DNA of 64,000 nt from Providencia vermicola (GTDB taxonomy: Bacteria > Pseudomonadota > Gammaproteobacteria > Enterobacterales > Enterobacteriaceae). Numbering within the stretch: the first letter of the stretch is position 1; each line of letters begins with the position of its first letter. Positions 46,810 to 55,834 of this stretch are shown here, piece by piece. The position numbers and the translations under genes are program-made. The stretch lies in contig NZ_JAGSPI010000011.1 of NCBI RefSeq assembly GCF_020381325.1, positions 1 through 64,000 on the forward strand, in the 5' to 3' direction. The notes below the pieces were generated by a model. It did no database searches and was not told the origin of the DNA. It saw only the letters and a program-made list of their open reading frames with translations.

Positions 46810-47631
46810 ATGGATTATCGCCAACTTCACGCCTTTATCGCCGTTTTCGAAGAACGCAATATCACCACGGCAGCACGACGGTTATTTCTCACACAGCCTG
46901 CGCTCTCAGCAACGATCAAAACGCTGGAAGATAACCTAGGCACTCAGCTGTTTAAGCGCTTACCAAGAGGCGTTGATGTCACTGAAGATGCGCGAATTTT
47001 ATACCCTCACGCACAACGCATGGTGGCTGAACTAGACACGCTGGCAAGTAGCTTTAAACGTGAAAAAAACCGCCAGCCTCTGCAAATTGGCATTGAAGAG
47101 GACATCGCTAACCAGCATGTCTGTGCGTTTGTCAAACAGGTTCAAGACCCTGATTTTCATTTATTAATTACCTTGGAGTCGGGTTGCAAAGGGGATATTC
47201 GCCTTGCCTGCGAAGAAATGCGTTGTGAGGATGAACTGTTTATTCCACTCGCGAGTGAGCCATTTGTTTTAGCCATGTCACCAGAGCACTCTCTTGCAAG
47301 TAAAGACGCCATTCAACCCGCTGATTTACACGGTTTATGTTGGGTTATGTGCCCTGAACTCACTTGGCACCAGCGTTTTTTACCGATTTACGGCGCGACG
47401 GCAAACTCCCCTTCAGCCCATGCCAGCACCTTTTCCCTCGCGCTTGGTCTAGTCGCGCTCAACTTAGGCGTGGCAATCGTGCCGCAATCCCTTGCTAGTG
47501 AACATGCCAATATTGTTTTTCACCCTTTGCCAACTCATGCACTTTCCCGGCGTATTGGCGTGTGTTATGCCATCCAATCATTATCTTCCCCTGCGGTAGA
47601 GCAGCTTATCAACCATTTGGCTCGTCAATAG
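46810..47631 (+). CDS. LysR-family transcriptional regulator
   Basis: A 273-residue LysR-type protein, short for the family (about 300). The N-terminal winged helix is clear (MDYRQLHAFIAVFEERNITT, then TQPALSATIKTLEDNLGTQL). The C-terminal effector domain is compact and cysteine-rich, seemingly lacking part of the first subdomain (a jump from LESGCKGDIRLACEEM to DELFIPLASEP). It is divergent from an SDR gene, the usual LysR-target layout. The inducer is unknown. fdhF begins 185 bases downstream, with its own promoter. Confidence 0.88.
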   Translation: MDYRQLHAFIAVFEERNITTAARRLFLTQPALSATIKTLEDNLGTQLFKRLPRGVDVTEDARILYPHAQRMVAELDTLASSFKREKNRQPLQIGIEEDIANQHVCAFVKQVQDPDFHLLITLESGCKGDIRLACEEMRCEDELFIPLASEPFVLAMSPEHSLASKDAIQPADLHGLCWVMCPELTWHQRFLPIYGATANSPSAHASTFSLALGLVALNLGVAIVPQSLASEHANIVFHPLPTHALSRRIGVCYAIQSLSSPAVEQLINHLARQ

Positions 47632-47633
47632 CC

Positions 47634-47650
47634 GTCGACACTTTTGACGA
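47634..47650 (-). promoter_or_regulatory. Candidate FhlA upstream activating site for fdhF
   Basis: Read on the minus strand this is TCGTCAAAAGTGTCGAC, sharing the core AAAA(C)GTGTCGA with 52071-52088 upstream of hydN. It is about 95-110 bases before the fdhF sigma54 promoter, the usual distance for an enhancer. The pairing of this motif with two sigma54 promoters is the support; binding is inferred. Confidence 0.5.
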
Positions 47651-47742
47651 TCACAGAGTTCGCCAAACAGTAAAACACGATGTTAGACACATCAAAAACA
47701 ATAAATTCAATCAGTTAGATAACAATAAATTTACCTTAAAAA

Positions 47743-47760
47743 TTGGCATAAACCCTGCAT
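47743..47760 (+). promoter_or_regulatory. Sigma54 promoter of fdhF
   Basis: TTGGCATAAACCCTGCAT has the -24 GG and -12 GC dinucleotides separated by exactly ten bases, matching YTGGCAC-N5-TTGCW apart from small changes. It lies 57 bases upstream of the fdhF start, as expected for an FhlA-activated gene. Confidence 0.82.
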
Positions 47761-47816
47761 TAGCTTAAGTGTTAAGGCGGCAATGACCGCTACATAAAAA
47801 CACAGGAGCAATGTTG

Positions 47817-49964
47817 ATGGAAAAAGTCATCACCGTCTGCCCGTATTGCGCCTCAGGCTGTAAAATATACCTGAAGGTGGAAAACGGGAAGATCATCGGC
47901 GCAGAGGGCGCAAATGGTCACACCAATGAAGGGGAGCTCTGCCTAAAAGGTTATTATGGCTGGGACTTCATTCACGATACGAAAATCTTAACGCCTCGCT
48001 TAAAAAATCCGATGATCCGTCGTGAGCGTGGTGGCAAACTTGAAGTGGTTTCATGGGAAGAAGCCATTGAATTTGCCAGTTCTCGATTACTGGCAATCAA
48101 AGAAAAATACGGCCCTAAAGCTATCATGACGACAGGTTCATCCCGCGGCCCAGGGAATGAAGCCAACTTTGTGATGCAAAAATTTGTTCGAGCGGCAGTC
48201 GGTAGCAATAATATCGACTGCTGCGCACGTGTCTGACACGGCCCTTCGGTTGCAGGTCTGCAGCGTTCGGTCGGTAATGGCGCCATGAGCAACTCAATTG
48301 TTGAAATTGAGGATACCAAATGTATTTTTGTCTTCGGTTACAATGCCGCGGACTCACACCCTATTGTCGCTCGCCGAATTTTAAAAGCGAAAGAAAAAGG
48401 GGCTCAAATTATTGTTTGCGATCCGCGTTATATTGAAACTGCGCGCATTGCAGATATTCACTTACCTTTGAAAAATGGGTCAAACATTGCGTTACTGAAT
48501 GCGTTTGCCCATGTGATCATCGAAGAAAATCTGTATGACAAAGCGTTTATTGATGCACATACTGAAAAATTCGATGAATATCGTACCTTAGTCGCACCTT
48601 ATACTCCTGAATCAGTGGAAGAAACGACAGGTATCAAAGCAGAAGACATTCGCAAAACGGCTCGCATGTACGCCAAAGCAGAAAGCGCGACAATTTTGTG
48701 GGGCATGGGTGTCACCCAGTTCTATCAAGGTGTTGAAACTGTTCAATCCCTTACTAGCCTTGCACTATTAACGGGGAATTTAGGTAAACCACATGTTGGC
48801 GTTGGCCCTGTTCGTGGTCAAAACAACGTGCAAGGTGCCTGCGATATGGGGGCACTACCAAATACTCTACCAGGCTATCAATATGTGTCGGATGCCGCTG
48901 CACTGGAAAAATTTGCCAAATTCTGGGGTATTGAAAGCATGCCTGCAGAAAACGGTATTCCACTTAGCGAAGTGCCACACTTTATTGATGAGGGCGTATT
49001 AAAAGCCCACTATGTGATGGGGGAAGACCCACTACAAACAGAGCCAGACCTCGCCACTATCCGCCGCACCTTCGATAAGCTCGAGCTATTGATTGTTCAA
49101 GATATCTTCATGACCAAAACTGCGTCGATTGCCGATGTGATTTTCCCTGCCACCTCTTGGGGGGAACATGAAGGGGTATATACCGCCGCTGACCGTGGTT
49201 TCCAACGCTTTTATAAAGCTGTTGAACCTGTTGGTGACGTGAAAACAGACTGGGAAATCATCAGCCTAATGTCAACAGCCATGGGTTACCCAATGCACTA
49301 CAACAACACCAAAGAAATTTGGGATGAGTTACGTGAATTGTGCCCGATTTACTATGGCGCGACCTATGAAAAAATGGCGGACTTAGCCTATATTCAGTGG
49401 CCGTGTAAGACATTAGAAAGCCCCGGCACGGAGTATTTGTACGAAGGGGGTCAATTCGACACGCCAAATGGCAAAGGCCAATTCTTTACCTGCGACTGGC
49501 GTCCACCGATTGATCAAGTCAGCACGGAATACCCGATGGTGTTAGCGACAGTGCGTGAAGTGGGTCATTACTCCTGTCGCTCAATGACGGGGAACTGTAA
49601 AGCGTTGGCAGCATTAGCGGATGAACCTGGTTTTGTGCAAATCAATACCGCAGATGCAAAAGCGTTAGGGATAAAAGATCAGGAGCTGGTTTGGGTGGCA
49701 TCACGGCAAGGCAAAGTCATTACTCGAGCCAATATCAGTGACCGACCCAATAAAGGCGCGGTATATATGACTTATCAGTGGTGGATTGGTGCCTGTAATG
49801 AGCTCGTGGCAGAAAACCTCAGCCCTATCACCAAGACCCCTGAATATAAGTACTGTGCAGTGCGAGTTGAACCAATTGCGGATCAACAAAAAGCCGAGTA
49901 TTTCGTTGTTCAGGAATACACTGGAATTAAACGTCGTTTACGCGAGGCTGCAGAAGGCCTTTAA
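47817..49964 (+). CDS. fdhF: Formate dehydrogenase H, selenocysteine-containing
   Basis: A 715-residue molybdoenzyme, the length of E. coli FdhF, read through an in-frame TGA at 48234-48236 that encodes selenocysteine at residue 140 (ARV-U-HGPSVAG). C8, C11, C15 and C42 bind the 4Fe-4S cluster. It oxidises formate to CO2 at a Mo bis-MGD site on the cytoplasmic face and gives electrons to the formate hydrogenlyase. I choose the ATG at 47817, eight bases after GGAG; the ATG at 47811 is too close. Gene-finders that read TGA as stop will split this into 47811-48236 and 48285-49964. It has a sigma54 promoter and a strong terminator, and stands alone. Confidence 0.98.
48234..48275 (+). promoter_or_regulatory. 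Bacterial SECIS element in fdhF
   Basis: The TGA is followed by CACGGCCCTTCGGTTGCAGG and TCTGCAGCG, nearly identical to the E. coli fdhF SECIS. The upper hairpin TGCA-GGTC-TGCA with the GGTC loop recognised by SelB is intact. At the base of that stem E. coli has GGT/CC with a bulged U; here GGT faces GCG, so the U may form a U-G pair instead of a bulge. Confidence 0.92.
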
Positions 49965-49984
49965 TTTGCGTTAAACAATCAATT

Positions 49985-50020
49985 AAGCCAATGGTTTCAA
50001 TCAAACCATTGGCTTTTTTT
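49985..50020 (+). terminator. Terminator of fdhF
   Basis: A perfect 13-bp stem AAGCCAATGGTTT/AAACCATTGGCTT with a 5-base loop and a T run (50014-50020), 20 bases after the fdhF stop. The 227 bases beyond it to the fhlA stop are AT-rich and hold nothing I can name. Confidence 0.95.
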
Positions 50021-50247
50021 ATTTAGTTGGTTAACAATAAATATATTAATGAAATATTGATAATTTGTTATTCAGTCTGATTTCAAAAAAATTAAATTAT
50101 ATTTGAATAAATTTAATCACAGTAGTGACTTCTAAATATAAATAATAATTAATTTCATTAAGGAAATTATTATTTATTTTCATATGACCACCAATTATAC
50201 AAAAATAACAATAACCAACCTGATAAATATAATAAAAGAATAAAGAA

Positions 50248-51864
50248 TTAGAATAAATCTTGAACCGAGATCCCTAACCGCTGCATACGTGATAATAATG
50301 TGGTGCGTTTTAACCCTAAGCGAGTTGCCGCCCCCCTCGCCCCAGCGACCACACCATTTGTTGCCCGTAGCGCCGCAATAATTCGATCCCGTTCTTCGTC
50401 GTCACTCTCGGGGGCGGCAGTTTGCATGCGCTTTTCTATAGCGCTCGGTTTTTCAAACGCATTTTTAAGGCGTGAGGGCTTTGGGATATTGAGTTCATGC
50501 AGTTGTAAATTCAAGGTATTTCCGCGGGTTAAAATCACTGCCCGCTCAATGACATTTTCCAACTCACGGACATTACCTGGCCATGGATACAATGATAGCT
50601 GCGCTAGTGCATCACGGGGGATACACTCAACTTTACGGTTCATACGCTGCGCAATTTTTTGCGTAAAATGGGTCGCAAGTAACGGAATATCTTCAGGCCT
50701 TTCACGTAGCGGAGGGATCATAATCGGAAACACATTCAGCCGATAATACAGATCTTCGCGGAACTCACGCTCATCCGTCATGCCCTTTAAATCACGGTTA
50801 GTTGCCGCAATCAAGCGCACATCCACAGGAATGACTTTGTTACCTCCAATACGTTCTATTTCACGTTCTTGCAGCACGCGAAGTAATTTTGGTTGCAATT
50901 CCAATGGCATATCGCCGATTTCATCTAAAAAAAGCGTGCTTTTATCCGCCATTTCAAAGCGGCCAATGTGCGTGGTCGTTGCCCCAGTAAACGCGCCTTT
51001 GTCATGACCAAATAAGTCACTTTCTAACAAGCCTGAAGGGATAGCGGCGCAATTCATTTTAATAATTGCACGGCGATGTCGGTCACTTAGCCTGTGAATA
51101 GCGCGAGCAATTAGCTCTTTACCTGTCCCTGTTTCCCCTAAAATCAATACGGTACTGTCGCTGCGTGCCACTAAATCCACTTGGTCGAGCACATTACGCA
51201 TGGCTGCACTTTGGAAAATAATTTCACTAAAGCTTTCATTGCCGTGAATTTGCTCATTCAGCCAGAGATTTTCATTTTTTAGGCTATCTTTTAAACGTGT
51301 AATTTCACCATATGCCGCCGCATTATCCACCGCAATCGCAAAACGCGCCGCAATCTGCTTGAGTAAATTGCAGTTATCGTCGGTGAAAATGCGGGTATCT
51401 TCATGGGATAATACCAAAACACCAAGGGGTTTGTGGTTAAATGCTAACGGTAGTAATAATGTTTCCATCATCCCTTGAGCACACACGTGTTGATACAGCG
51501 GGTCTTGGGTAGATTGGTCAAGAGTCAACCGCATAGATTGGTTATTTTCAAGTACTTGTGTTAAATCAGGGTGTAATTCGTTTAAGTGATATTGGGTCTT
51601 TTCGACGGGTTTTCCGCGGCGATAATAACTTGAATAACAAAGGTATACCGCGGAGCTATAATTATCACACAGGGCGATACTAATTTGGCTAATACCGAAA
51701 AAACGGTAAATTTCCCGAGACACTTCTGCAACTAATCCATCCATTTCTAAGTGTGATAAAACGGAATTAGTAATATCTACCAGTATTCGATATTGGTCGC
51801 GTTCATGGCGTATACGTTCATTGCTTTCAGAGATCCCCACAAATACCCCATTCTTTTTAATCAT
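50248..51864 (-). CDS. fhlA: FhlA-type sigma54 activator lacking the N-terminal GAF domain
   Basis: A 538-residue enhancer-binding protein. It has one GAF domain (about 26-185), a complete AAA+ domain (Walker A GETGTGKE 243-250, GAFTGA 290-295, Walker B LFLDEIGD 311-318) and a Fis helix-turn-helix whose LGLKRTTLLSRMQRLGI is nearly FhlA's. E. coli FhlA (692) and HyfR (670) have a further N-terminal domain of about 160 residues; here the protein begins where their second GAF region starts, and the upstream 397 bases show no coding remnant. AAGGA almost touches the ATG at 51864, so the start is not fully certain. It should activate the sigma54 promoters at 47743 and 52166 and probably hyf. Confidence 0.9.
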   Translation of the reverse strand: MIKKNGVFVGISESNERIRHERDQYRILVDITNSVLSHLEMDGLVAEVSREIYRFFGISQISIALCDNYSSAVYLCYSSYYRRGKPVEKTQYHLNELHPDLTQVLENNQSMRLTLDQSTQDPLYQHVCAQGMMETLLLPLAFNHKPLGVLVLSHEDTRIFTDDNCNLLKQIAARFAIAVDNAAAYGEITRLKDSLKNENLWLNEQIHGNESFSEIIFQSAAMRNVLDQVDLVARSDSTVLILGETGTGKELIARAIHRLSDRHRRAIIKMNCAAIPSGLLESDLFGHDKGAFTGATTTHIGRFEMADKSTLFLDEIGDMPLELQPKLLRVLQEREIERIGGNKVIPVDVRLIAATNRDLKGMTDEREFREDLYYRLNVFPIMIPPLRERPEDIPLLATHFTQKIAQRMNRKVECIPRDALAQLSLYPWPGNVRELENVIERAVILTRGNTLNLQLHELNIPKPSRLKNAFEKPSAIEKRMQTAAPESDDEERDRIIAALRATNGVVAGARGAATRLGLKRTTLLSRMQRLGISVQDLF

Positions 51865-52070
51865 TTCCTTGAGATGTTATAAACACTCAAACTAATGGCC
51901 ATTGATATAATTGAACATCAATACGACACCAAATAAGATTATTGTAATGACTCTAAAGAAAAATAATATCATTGACTGATTTAACTTTGATCCAATCCCC
52001 TATTTTTTTATGTAAATTAAAATGTAATATATTTTTTTATATAACGATTAAAATTAAACATCGTCATTAT

Positions 52071-52088
52071 TGTCGAAAACGTGTCGAA
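52071..52088 (+). promoter_or_regulatory. Candidate FhlA upstream activating site for hydN operon
   Basis: TGTCGAAAACGTGTCGAA contains TGTCGAA twice in direct orientation, eleven bases apart, and shares AAAACGTGTCGA with the site upstream of fdhF (47634-47650). It is about 95 bases before the hydN sigma54 promoter, the same spacing as at fdhF. Confidence 0.55.
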
Positions 52089-52165
52089 TATATTTTTCTC
52101 CACAAATAAAACACCTCGTTATTTATTAATTCGCTGATTTAACTGAATTTAATTATTCCATCAAT

Positions 52166-52182
52166 TTGGCACGATCCATGCT
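52166..52182 (+). promoter_or_regulatory. Sigma54 promoter of hydN-hypA-hypC
   Basis: TTGGCACGATCCATGCT: the -24 element TTGGCACG is perfect, and GG and GC are ten bases apart. It lies about 80 bases before the hydN start and should respond to FhlA. Confidence 0.9.
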
Positions 52183-52261
52183 TATAACTGAGTATCTAAA
52201 TTGAAAACAATTACATCGGAACGTTGAATGTATTGTCTTATCTATCATTCAGGAGAGTAGG

Positions 52262-52810
52262 ATGAACCGTTTCATCATTGCAGATCCAAAAAAATGCATT
52301 GGCTGCCATACCTGTGAAGTTGCGTGTGTGGTGTCCCACCAAGAACAAGAAACGGGGATCGCCACGGTCGTCAAAGATGAATTTTTCCCGCGTATTCATG
52401 TACTAAAAGGTTATACCGTCAGTACGGCGGTGGTATGCCGCCAATGTGAGGATGCCCCTTGTGCTAATGTGTGTCCAAATGGTGCGATTAGCCGTAAAGA
52501 TGATTTTGTCTATGTTGACCAATCAAAATGTATTGGCTGTAAAACCTGTGTCATCGCCTGCCCTTACGGCACCATGGAAGTCATTAGCCGCCAAGTCGAC
52601 CAACAAGTGACCGCACTCAATACCATTCCACAATACCGTGCTGAAGCCCATAAATGTGATTTGTGCCATACCCGTGAAGGCGGGCCTGCGTGTGTAGAAG
52701 TGTGTCCAACCGAAGCATTAATGATTGTCGATAGAAACCGCATGGATGAAATCGTTAAAGAACGTCGACGCCGCGCTGCCTTTGAAATTCCCCCTGAAAT
52801 CTTATTGTAA
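52262..52810 (+). CDS. hydN: Ferredoxin-like 4Fe-4S protein HydN (HycB/HyfA family)
   Basis: A 182-residue polyferredoxin with four cysteine clusters: CIGCHTCEVAC at 12-22, CRQCEDAPCANVC, CIGCKTCVIAC and CDLCHTREGGPACVEVC. It probably carries electrons between FdhF and the hydrogenase, or helps mature FdhF, in the cytoplasm. MNRFIIAD and the DEFFPRI segment resemble HydN more than HycB or HyfA; its length (E. coli HydN 175) agrees. A gene for HyfA may lie past hyfB outside the window, so this could also be the FHL electron carrier itself. GGAG precedes the ATG; hypA follows ten bases later. Confidence 0.88.
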   Translation: MNRFIIADPKKCIGCHTCEVACVVSHQEQETGIATVVKDEFFPRIHVLKGYTVSTAVVCRQCEDAPCANVCPNGAISRKDDFVYVDQSKCIGCKTCVIACPYGTMEVISRQVDQQVTALNTIPQYRAEAHKCDLCHTREGGPACVEVCPTEALMIVDRNRMDEIVKERRRRAAFEIPPEILL

Positions 52811-52820
52811 GGAGCGTGCC

Positions 52821-53162
52821 ATGCATGAGGTCGCATTATGCCAAAATGCCTTTGAAATCATTGAACAGCACGCTAAGCAAAACCATGCACAGCGCGTCAC
52901 AGGGGTTTGGCTCGAATTAAGTGCGGTCTCTTGTGTTGAAGAGTCTGCAGTGCATTTTTGCTTCGACATTATTTGCCGCAATACCCTTGCGCAAGGGGCT
53001 ACACTCCATGTGTCTACCGTGCCCGCGCAGGCACAATGCCGCGATTGCCAACGTACCGTGCAAATTACCCAATTTGAAACGGGCTGCCCACACTGTGGCA
53101 GCCGAAACTTGCACGTAGACAGCAGCAGTAGCATGCAGGTCAAACAGATTGAAGTTGAATAA
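52821..53162 (+). CDS. hypA: Hydrogenase nickel insertion protein HypA
   Basis: A 113-residue nickel metallochaperone. MHEVALC gives the N-terminal nickel site (H2), and the zinc site is formed by CRDCQ and CPHCGS. With HypB it inserts nickel into the large subunit. I start at the ATG at 52821, with AAGGAG seven bases upstream; longer in-frame readings overlap hydN without a ribosome site. hypB, hypD and hypE are not in the window, so the hyp genes are split in this genome. Confidence 0.95.
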   Translation: MHEVALCQNAFEIIEQHAKQNHAQRVTGVWLELSAVSCVEESAVHFCFDIICRNTLAQGATLHVSTVPAQAQCRDCQRTVQITQFETGCPHCGSRNLHVDSSSSMQVKQIEVE

Positions 53163-53183
53163 TATTCTATGTAGGAGTTTGTT

Positions 53184-53456
53184 ATGTGTTTAGGCATCCC
53201 TGGAAAAGTGGTCAGCGTAGGCGAGTCCCCAATGGATACCGCCCAAGTTGAAGTCTGCGGCGTCAAACGCGATGTGAATATTGCGCTGGTGTGTGAAGGG
53301 GAAACTGCTGCAATGATTGGCAAATGGGTGCTTGTCCACGTGGGCTTTGCGATGAGTATCATTGATGAACAAGAAGCACAAGACACCCTCGCCGCATTAA
53401 TGGCAATGGAAGAAGTCGAGGAAGATGTAGGCTACTTTTTACGAGGTAATGCTTAA
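53184..53456 (+). CDS. hypC: Hydrogenase maturation chaperone HypC
   Basis: A 90-residue HypC/HupF-family chaperone starting MCLGIPGKV, with the essential C2 exposed after methionine removal. With HypD it carries the Fe(CN)2CO unit to the hydrogenase large-subunit precursor. It is last in hydN-hypA-hypC, and a hairpin follows 12 bases after its stop. Confidence 0.96.
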   Translation: MCLGIPGKVVSVGESPMDTAQVEVCGVKRDVNIALVCEGETAAMIGKWVLVHVGFAMSIIDEQEAQDTLAALMAMEEVEEDVGYFLRGNA

Positions 53457-53467
53457 ACCGAGGACAA

Positions 53468-53493
53468 ATCGCAGTGCCTCACCGCACTGCGAT
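53468..53493. terminator. Hairpin between hypC and the hyf operon end
   Basis: A perfect 10-bp stem ATCGCAGTGC/GCACTGCGAT with a 6-base loop between the convergent stops of hypC (53456) and the HycH-HycI gene (53511). T runs are short (TTTG on the minus side), so it is probably a weak bidirectional terminator. Confidence 0.6.
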
Positions 53494-53510
53494 CTCCCCT
53501 GAGGGACTGT

Positions 53511-54497
53511 TTACTCCCCCTCAAACAGGGTAAATCCGCCTAACCCTTGCCACTGAGGTAATGCGGCATACACTTGTTGCACTGCCGAAATCACCTTCTC
53601 ATTCATTGGCATATAAAAACCCACTAAGTCTGGCTGAATACCCAAGAAAATAATCTCTTCGATATCCTCTTTTAATTGGTCGATTAAAAAATTGAGCGGC
53701 AAATTATGGGTACTCATAATAAACATTTCAGCGATATCATCGGGGTCAATAATTCGTATTTCCCCTGCTGCTAAGCCAATATCGGCAGCATCCACAATCA
53801 GCAAGCGCTGGGGTTTTAATGCACGTACTTGGTGAGACACGCTTTCAGGGCTGCTCCCGCCGTTAATTGCCTGCCAGCCTTCAATCGGGTTAGCCTCCAT
53901 TAAATCGAATAACATCGGCCCTGCACCGTCATCCCCCATCATGCTATTACCAACTGCCAGCATCAGGTTTTGCACAGGCTGTTGGTTCTGTTTGGGCAAT
54001 ACTTTTTCGGTAGCCCATTCATCGCCTAGTGATGACGAACTTTGTCGGGTTGTATGCCCTACCCCCTGTCGCTTCACAATCAAATAAATGGCGGGTTCTC
54101 GCTCAATTTCGCCTAGAAGCTGAATCAGCGTTTCGCTCCACGCTTGGTAAGGGGACTGCGGGTCTTTGGCAAAGCCATCTAATGCCAGCGCCAACATATT
54201 GGTGTGGGTCGAGTCGATATTAATTTCACCAAAGGTGATTAAGCCTTGTAACTTACGACGAGCCTCCCCCTCAGGTAAGGCTTGAACCCAAGACTGATAA
54301 CCTGCTAGCGGGCAAACTAACTCGGTTTTCAAGCAATCAATCATCCCAACGTGGTGGCCGATCGCCAGTGAGTAATACATCACTTGTTGGGCATCTTCTG
54401 GAATGTCATCGTCACTGTCGACAAACTTTTGGCGCAAAGACCAAAAAAAGACTTCGCCTTCCGTTGGCAAAGCGCTAGCCGAAGCTGGACTAGTCAT
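53511..54497 (-). CDS. HycH-HycI fusion: hydrogenase assembly protein plus maturation endopeptidase
   Basis: A 328-residue protein made of two proteins that are separate in E. coli. Residues about 15-150 match HycH/HyfJ ([48 protein letters not shown]). After a linker of about 25 residues, residues 176-328 match HycI, the nickel-dependent endopeptidase that trims the large subunit's C-terminus. The metal ligands D190, D236 and H264 are spaced 46 and 28 apart, exactly as D16, D62 and H90 in E. coli HycI. Both halves look intact. It overlaps hyfI by eight bases and is last in the operon. Its substrate should be HyfG. Confidence 0.94.
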   Translation of the reverse strand: MTSPASASALPTEGEVFFWSLRQKFVDSDDDIPEDAQQVMYYSLAIGHHVGMIDCLKTELVCPLAGYQSWVQALPEGEARRKLQGLITFGEINIDSTHTNMLALALDGFAKDPQSPYQAWSETLIQLLGEIEREPAIYLIVKRQGVGHTTRQSSSSLGDEWATEKVLPKQNQQPVQNLMLAVGNSMMGDDGAGPMLFDLMEANPIEGWQAINGGSSPESVSHQVRALKPQRLLIVDAADIGLAAGEIRIIDPDDIAEMFIMSTHNLPLNFLIDQLKEDIEEIIFLGIQPDLVGFYMPMNEKVISAVQQVYAALPQWQGLGGFTLFEGE

Positions 54498-55272
54498 GAA
54501 TGCCTCCTTGCTTCAACACAGTGACTAAACGGTTAACAATGTCACGCAGACGGGGGTCTTGTTCTTCGTTAAGCCACGTTTGTAACGTACTTTGAACTTG
54601 GGCAGGGCTTGCGCCATCTAATAAAGATAAAAATTGGTCACTAATTTCACGGCCTTGGTAATAACCCGCTTGACGGCGCGCTTCACGTTCGATCATCACA
54701 CGAGTGGCTAATGGAATTGATGGCAATAGAAGCTCTACTCGTTCACCATCAGCTTCATGGTGATCTTGCGCTGACAATTTTTGTTTCAGTAAGCCCAGTG
54801 CTACAGCAAAACCATAAATGGTCGCCGCAGGTGTGGGTGGGCAACCAGGGATCCATACATCAATTGGCACGATGTGCTCGCTGCCACCCCACACACAATA
54901 CAAATCATGAAAAATACCGCCGCCGCAACCACACGCCCCATACGAGATACAAATTTTTGGGTCGGGTGCGGACTCATAAGCCCGCAGTGCTGGCATGCGC
55001 ATGGCGCGAGTCACTGCGCCAGTAAATAACAAAATATCCGCATGACGCGGGGAGGCAACCACTTTAATCCCAAAACGTTCGGCATCAAAAACGGGGGTAA
55101 TTGCCGAGAAAATTTCGATTTCGCAGCCATTACAGCCACCACAGTCAACACGATACACATAGGCAGAGCGCTTGATGTCTTTGAGCAGCGTACTTTTCAG
55201 TTTAGCCACTTGCTCATCCAATTGGATAGGCTGGCTAACGTGATGATTAACAGGAATATCTGGCAGACTCAT
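54490..55272 (-). CDS. hyfI: Hydrogenase-4 small subunit HyfI (NuoB-like)
   Basis: A 260-residue NiFe-hydrogenase small subunit of the HycG/HyfI/NuoB family. The cysteine motifs [16 protein letters not shown] and IPGCPPTP hold the proximal 4Fe-4S cluster, which passes electrons to the NiFe site of HyfG. It lies in the cytoplasmic arm. Its start overlaps the hyfH stop (TAATG), and a C-terminal tail beyond the NuoB fold is present, as in E. coli HyfI. Confidence 0.95.
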   Translation of the reverse strand: MSLPDIPVNHHVSQPIQLDEQVAKLKSTLLKDIKRSAYVYRVDCGGCNGCEIEIFSAITPVFDAERFGIKVVASPRHADILLFTGAVTRAMRMPALRAYESAPDPKICISYGACGCGGGIFHDLYCVWGGSEHIVPIDVWIPGCPPTPAATIYGFAVALGLLKQKLSAQDHHEADGERVELLLPSIPLATRVMIEREARRQAGYYQGREISDQFLSLLDGASPAQVQSTLQTWLNEEQDPRLRDIVNRLVTVLKQGGIHD

Positions 55273-55820
55273 TATTTATCTCCCTCAATGTGCAAGCGGA
55301 AATTTTGGCGGCCATTGTTCAGCAAATTGTTTTTTTGTTTACAAGATGGACAGGTTTCATACATTGGGCGGAGTGCTTCAATACCGCTTTCTTCGATACC
55401 TGATGCCACCATTAATGCCATCGCGTAATCCACCGATTTTTTAGGGGCGAATGCTTCGCCACATTCGCGGCAATGTTGTAAGCGGAAAGTACCTTTCATG
55501 TACAAGTCAGCCTTGTTCATGACTGCTGTTTCAAATTCTTCCGTTAAATGGATAGCACGAGTCGGGCACACCTCTTCGCAACGGGCACAGTAGATGCAGC
55601 GCCCGAGAAATAACTGCCAACGACGCTCACCATTTGCTAAGTCAGTTTCCATGGTTAATGCATTGGCGGGACATGCCGAAATACAAGCCCCACAGGCAAT
55701 ACACTGCTGTGGGTCATACTCGGGTTTACCGCGAAATCCGTGTGCCACTTCGAGAGGCTTGAACGGGTATTTCACCGTTGCCGTTCCTGCATTTTGAAGG
55801 GTTTTAAACAGTTTAAACAT
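55272..55820 (-). CDS. hyfH: Hydrogenase-4 ferredoxin subunit HyfH
   Basis: A 182-residue NuoI-like polyferredoxin. Two 4Fe-4S motifs ([12 protein letters not shown] and [12 protein letters not shown]) are followed by a zinc-ribbon-like CREC...CPSC pair typical of HycF/HyfH. It relays electrons from the formate side to HyfI. The gene is 14 bases after hyfG in the direction of transcription. Confidence 0.95.
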   Translation of the reverse strand: MFKLFKTLQNAGTATVKYPFKPLEVAHGFRGKPEYDPQQCIACGACISACPANALTMETDLANGERRWQLFLGRCIYCARCEEVCPTRAIHLTEEFETAVMNKADLYMKGTFRLQHCRECGEAFAPKKSVDYAMALMVASGIEESGIEALRPMYETCPSCKQKNNLLNNGRQNFRLHIEGDK

Positions 55821-55834
55821 AATATGCCCTCCGC

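Larger units (their letters stand above)
51865..52261. other. fhlA-hydN divergent intergenic region
   Basis: These 397 bases are AT-rich and non-coding. They hold the candidate FhlA site at 52071-52088 and the hydN sigma54 promoter at 52166-52182. I found no clear sigma54 or strong sigma70 promoter pointing to fhlA. Confidence 0.6.

Noticed and set aside
47811-49964. fdhF as a pseudogene or two genes split by a stop codon
   Set aside because: The TGA is at residue 140, the known selenocysteine site of FdhF, and is followed by a SECIS element; total length equals the E. coli enzyme.
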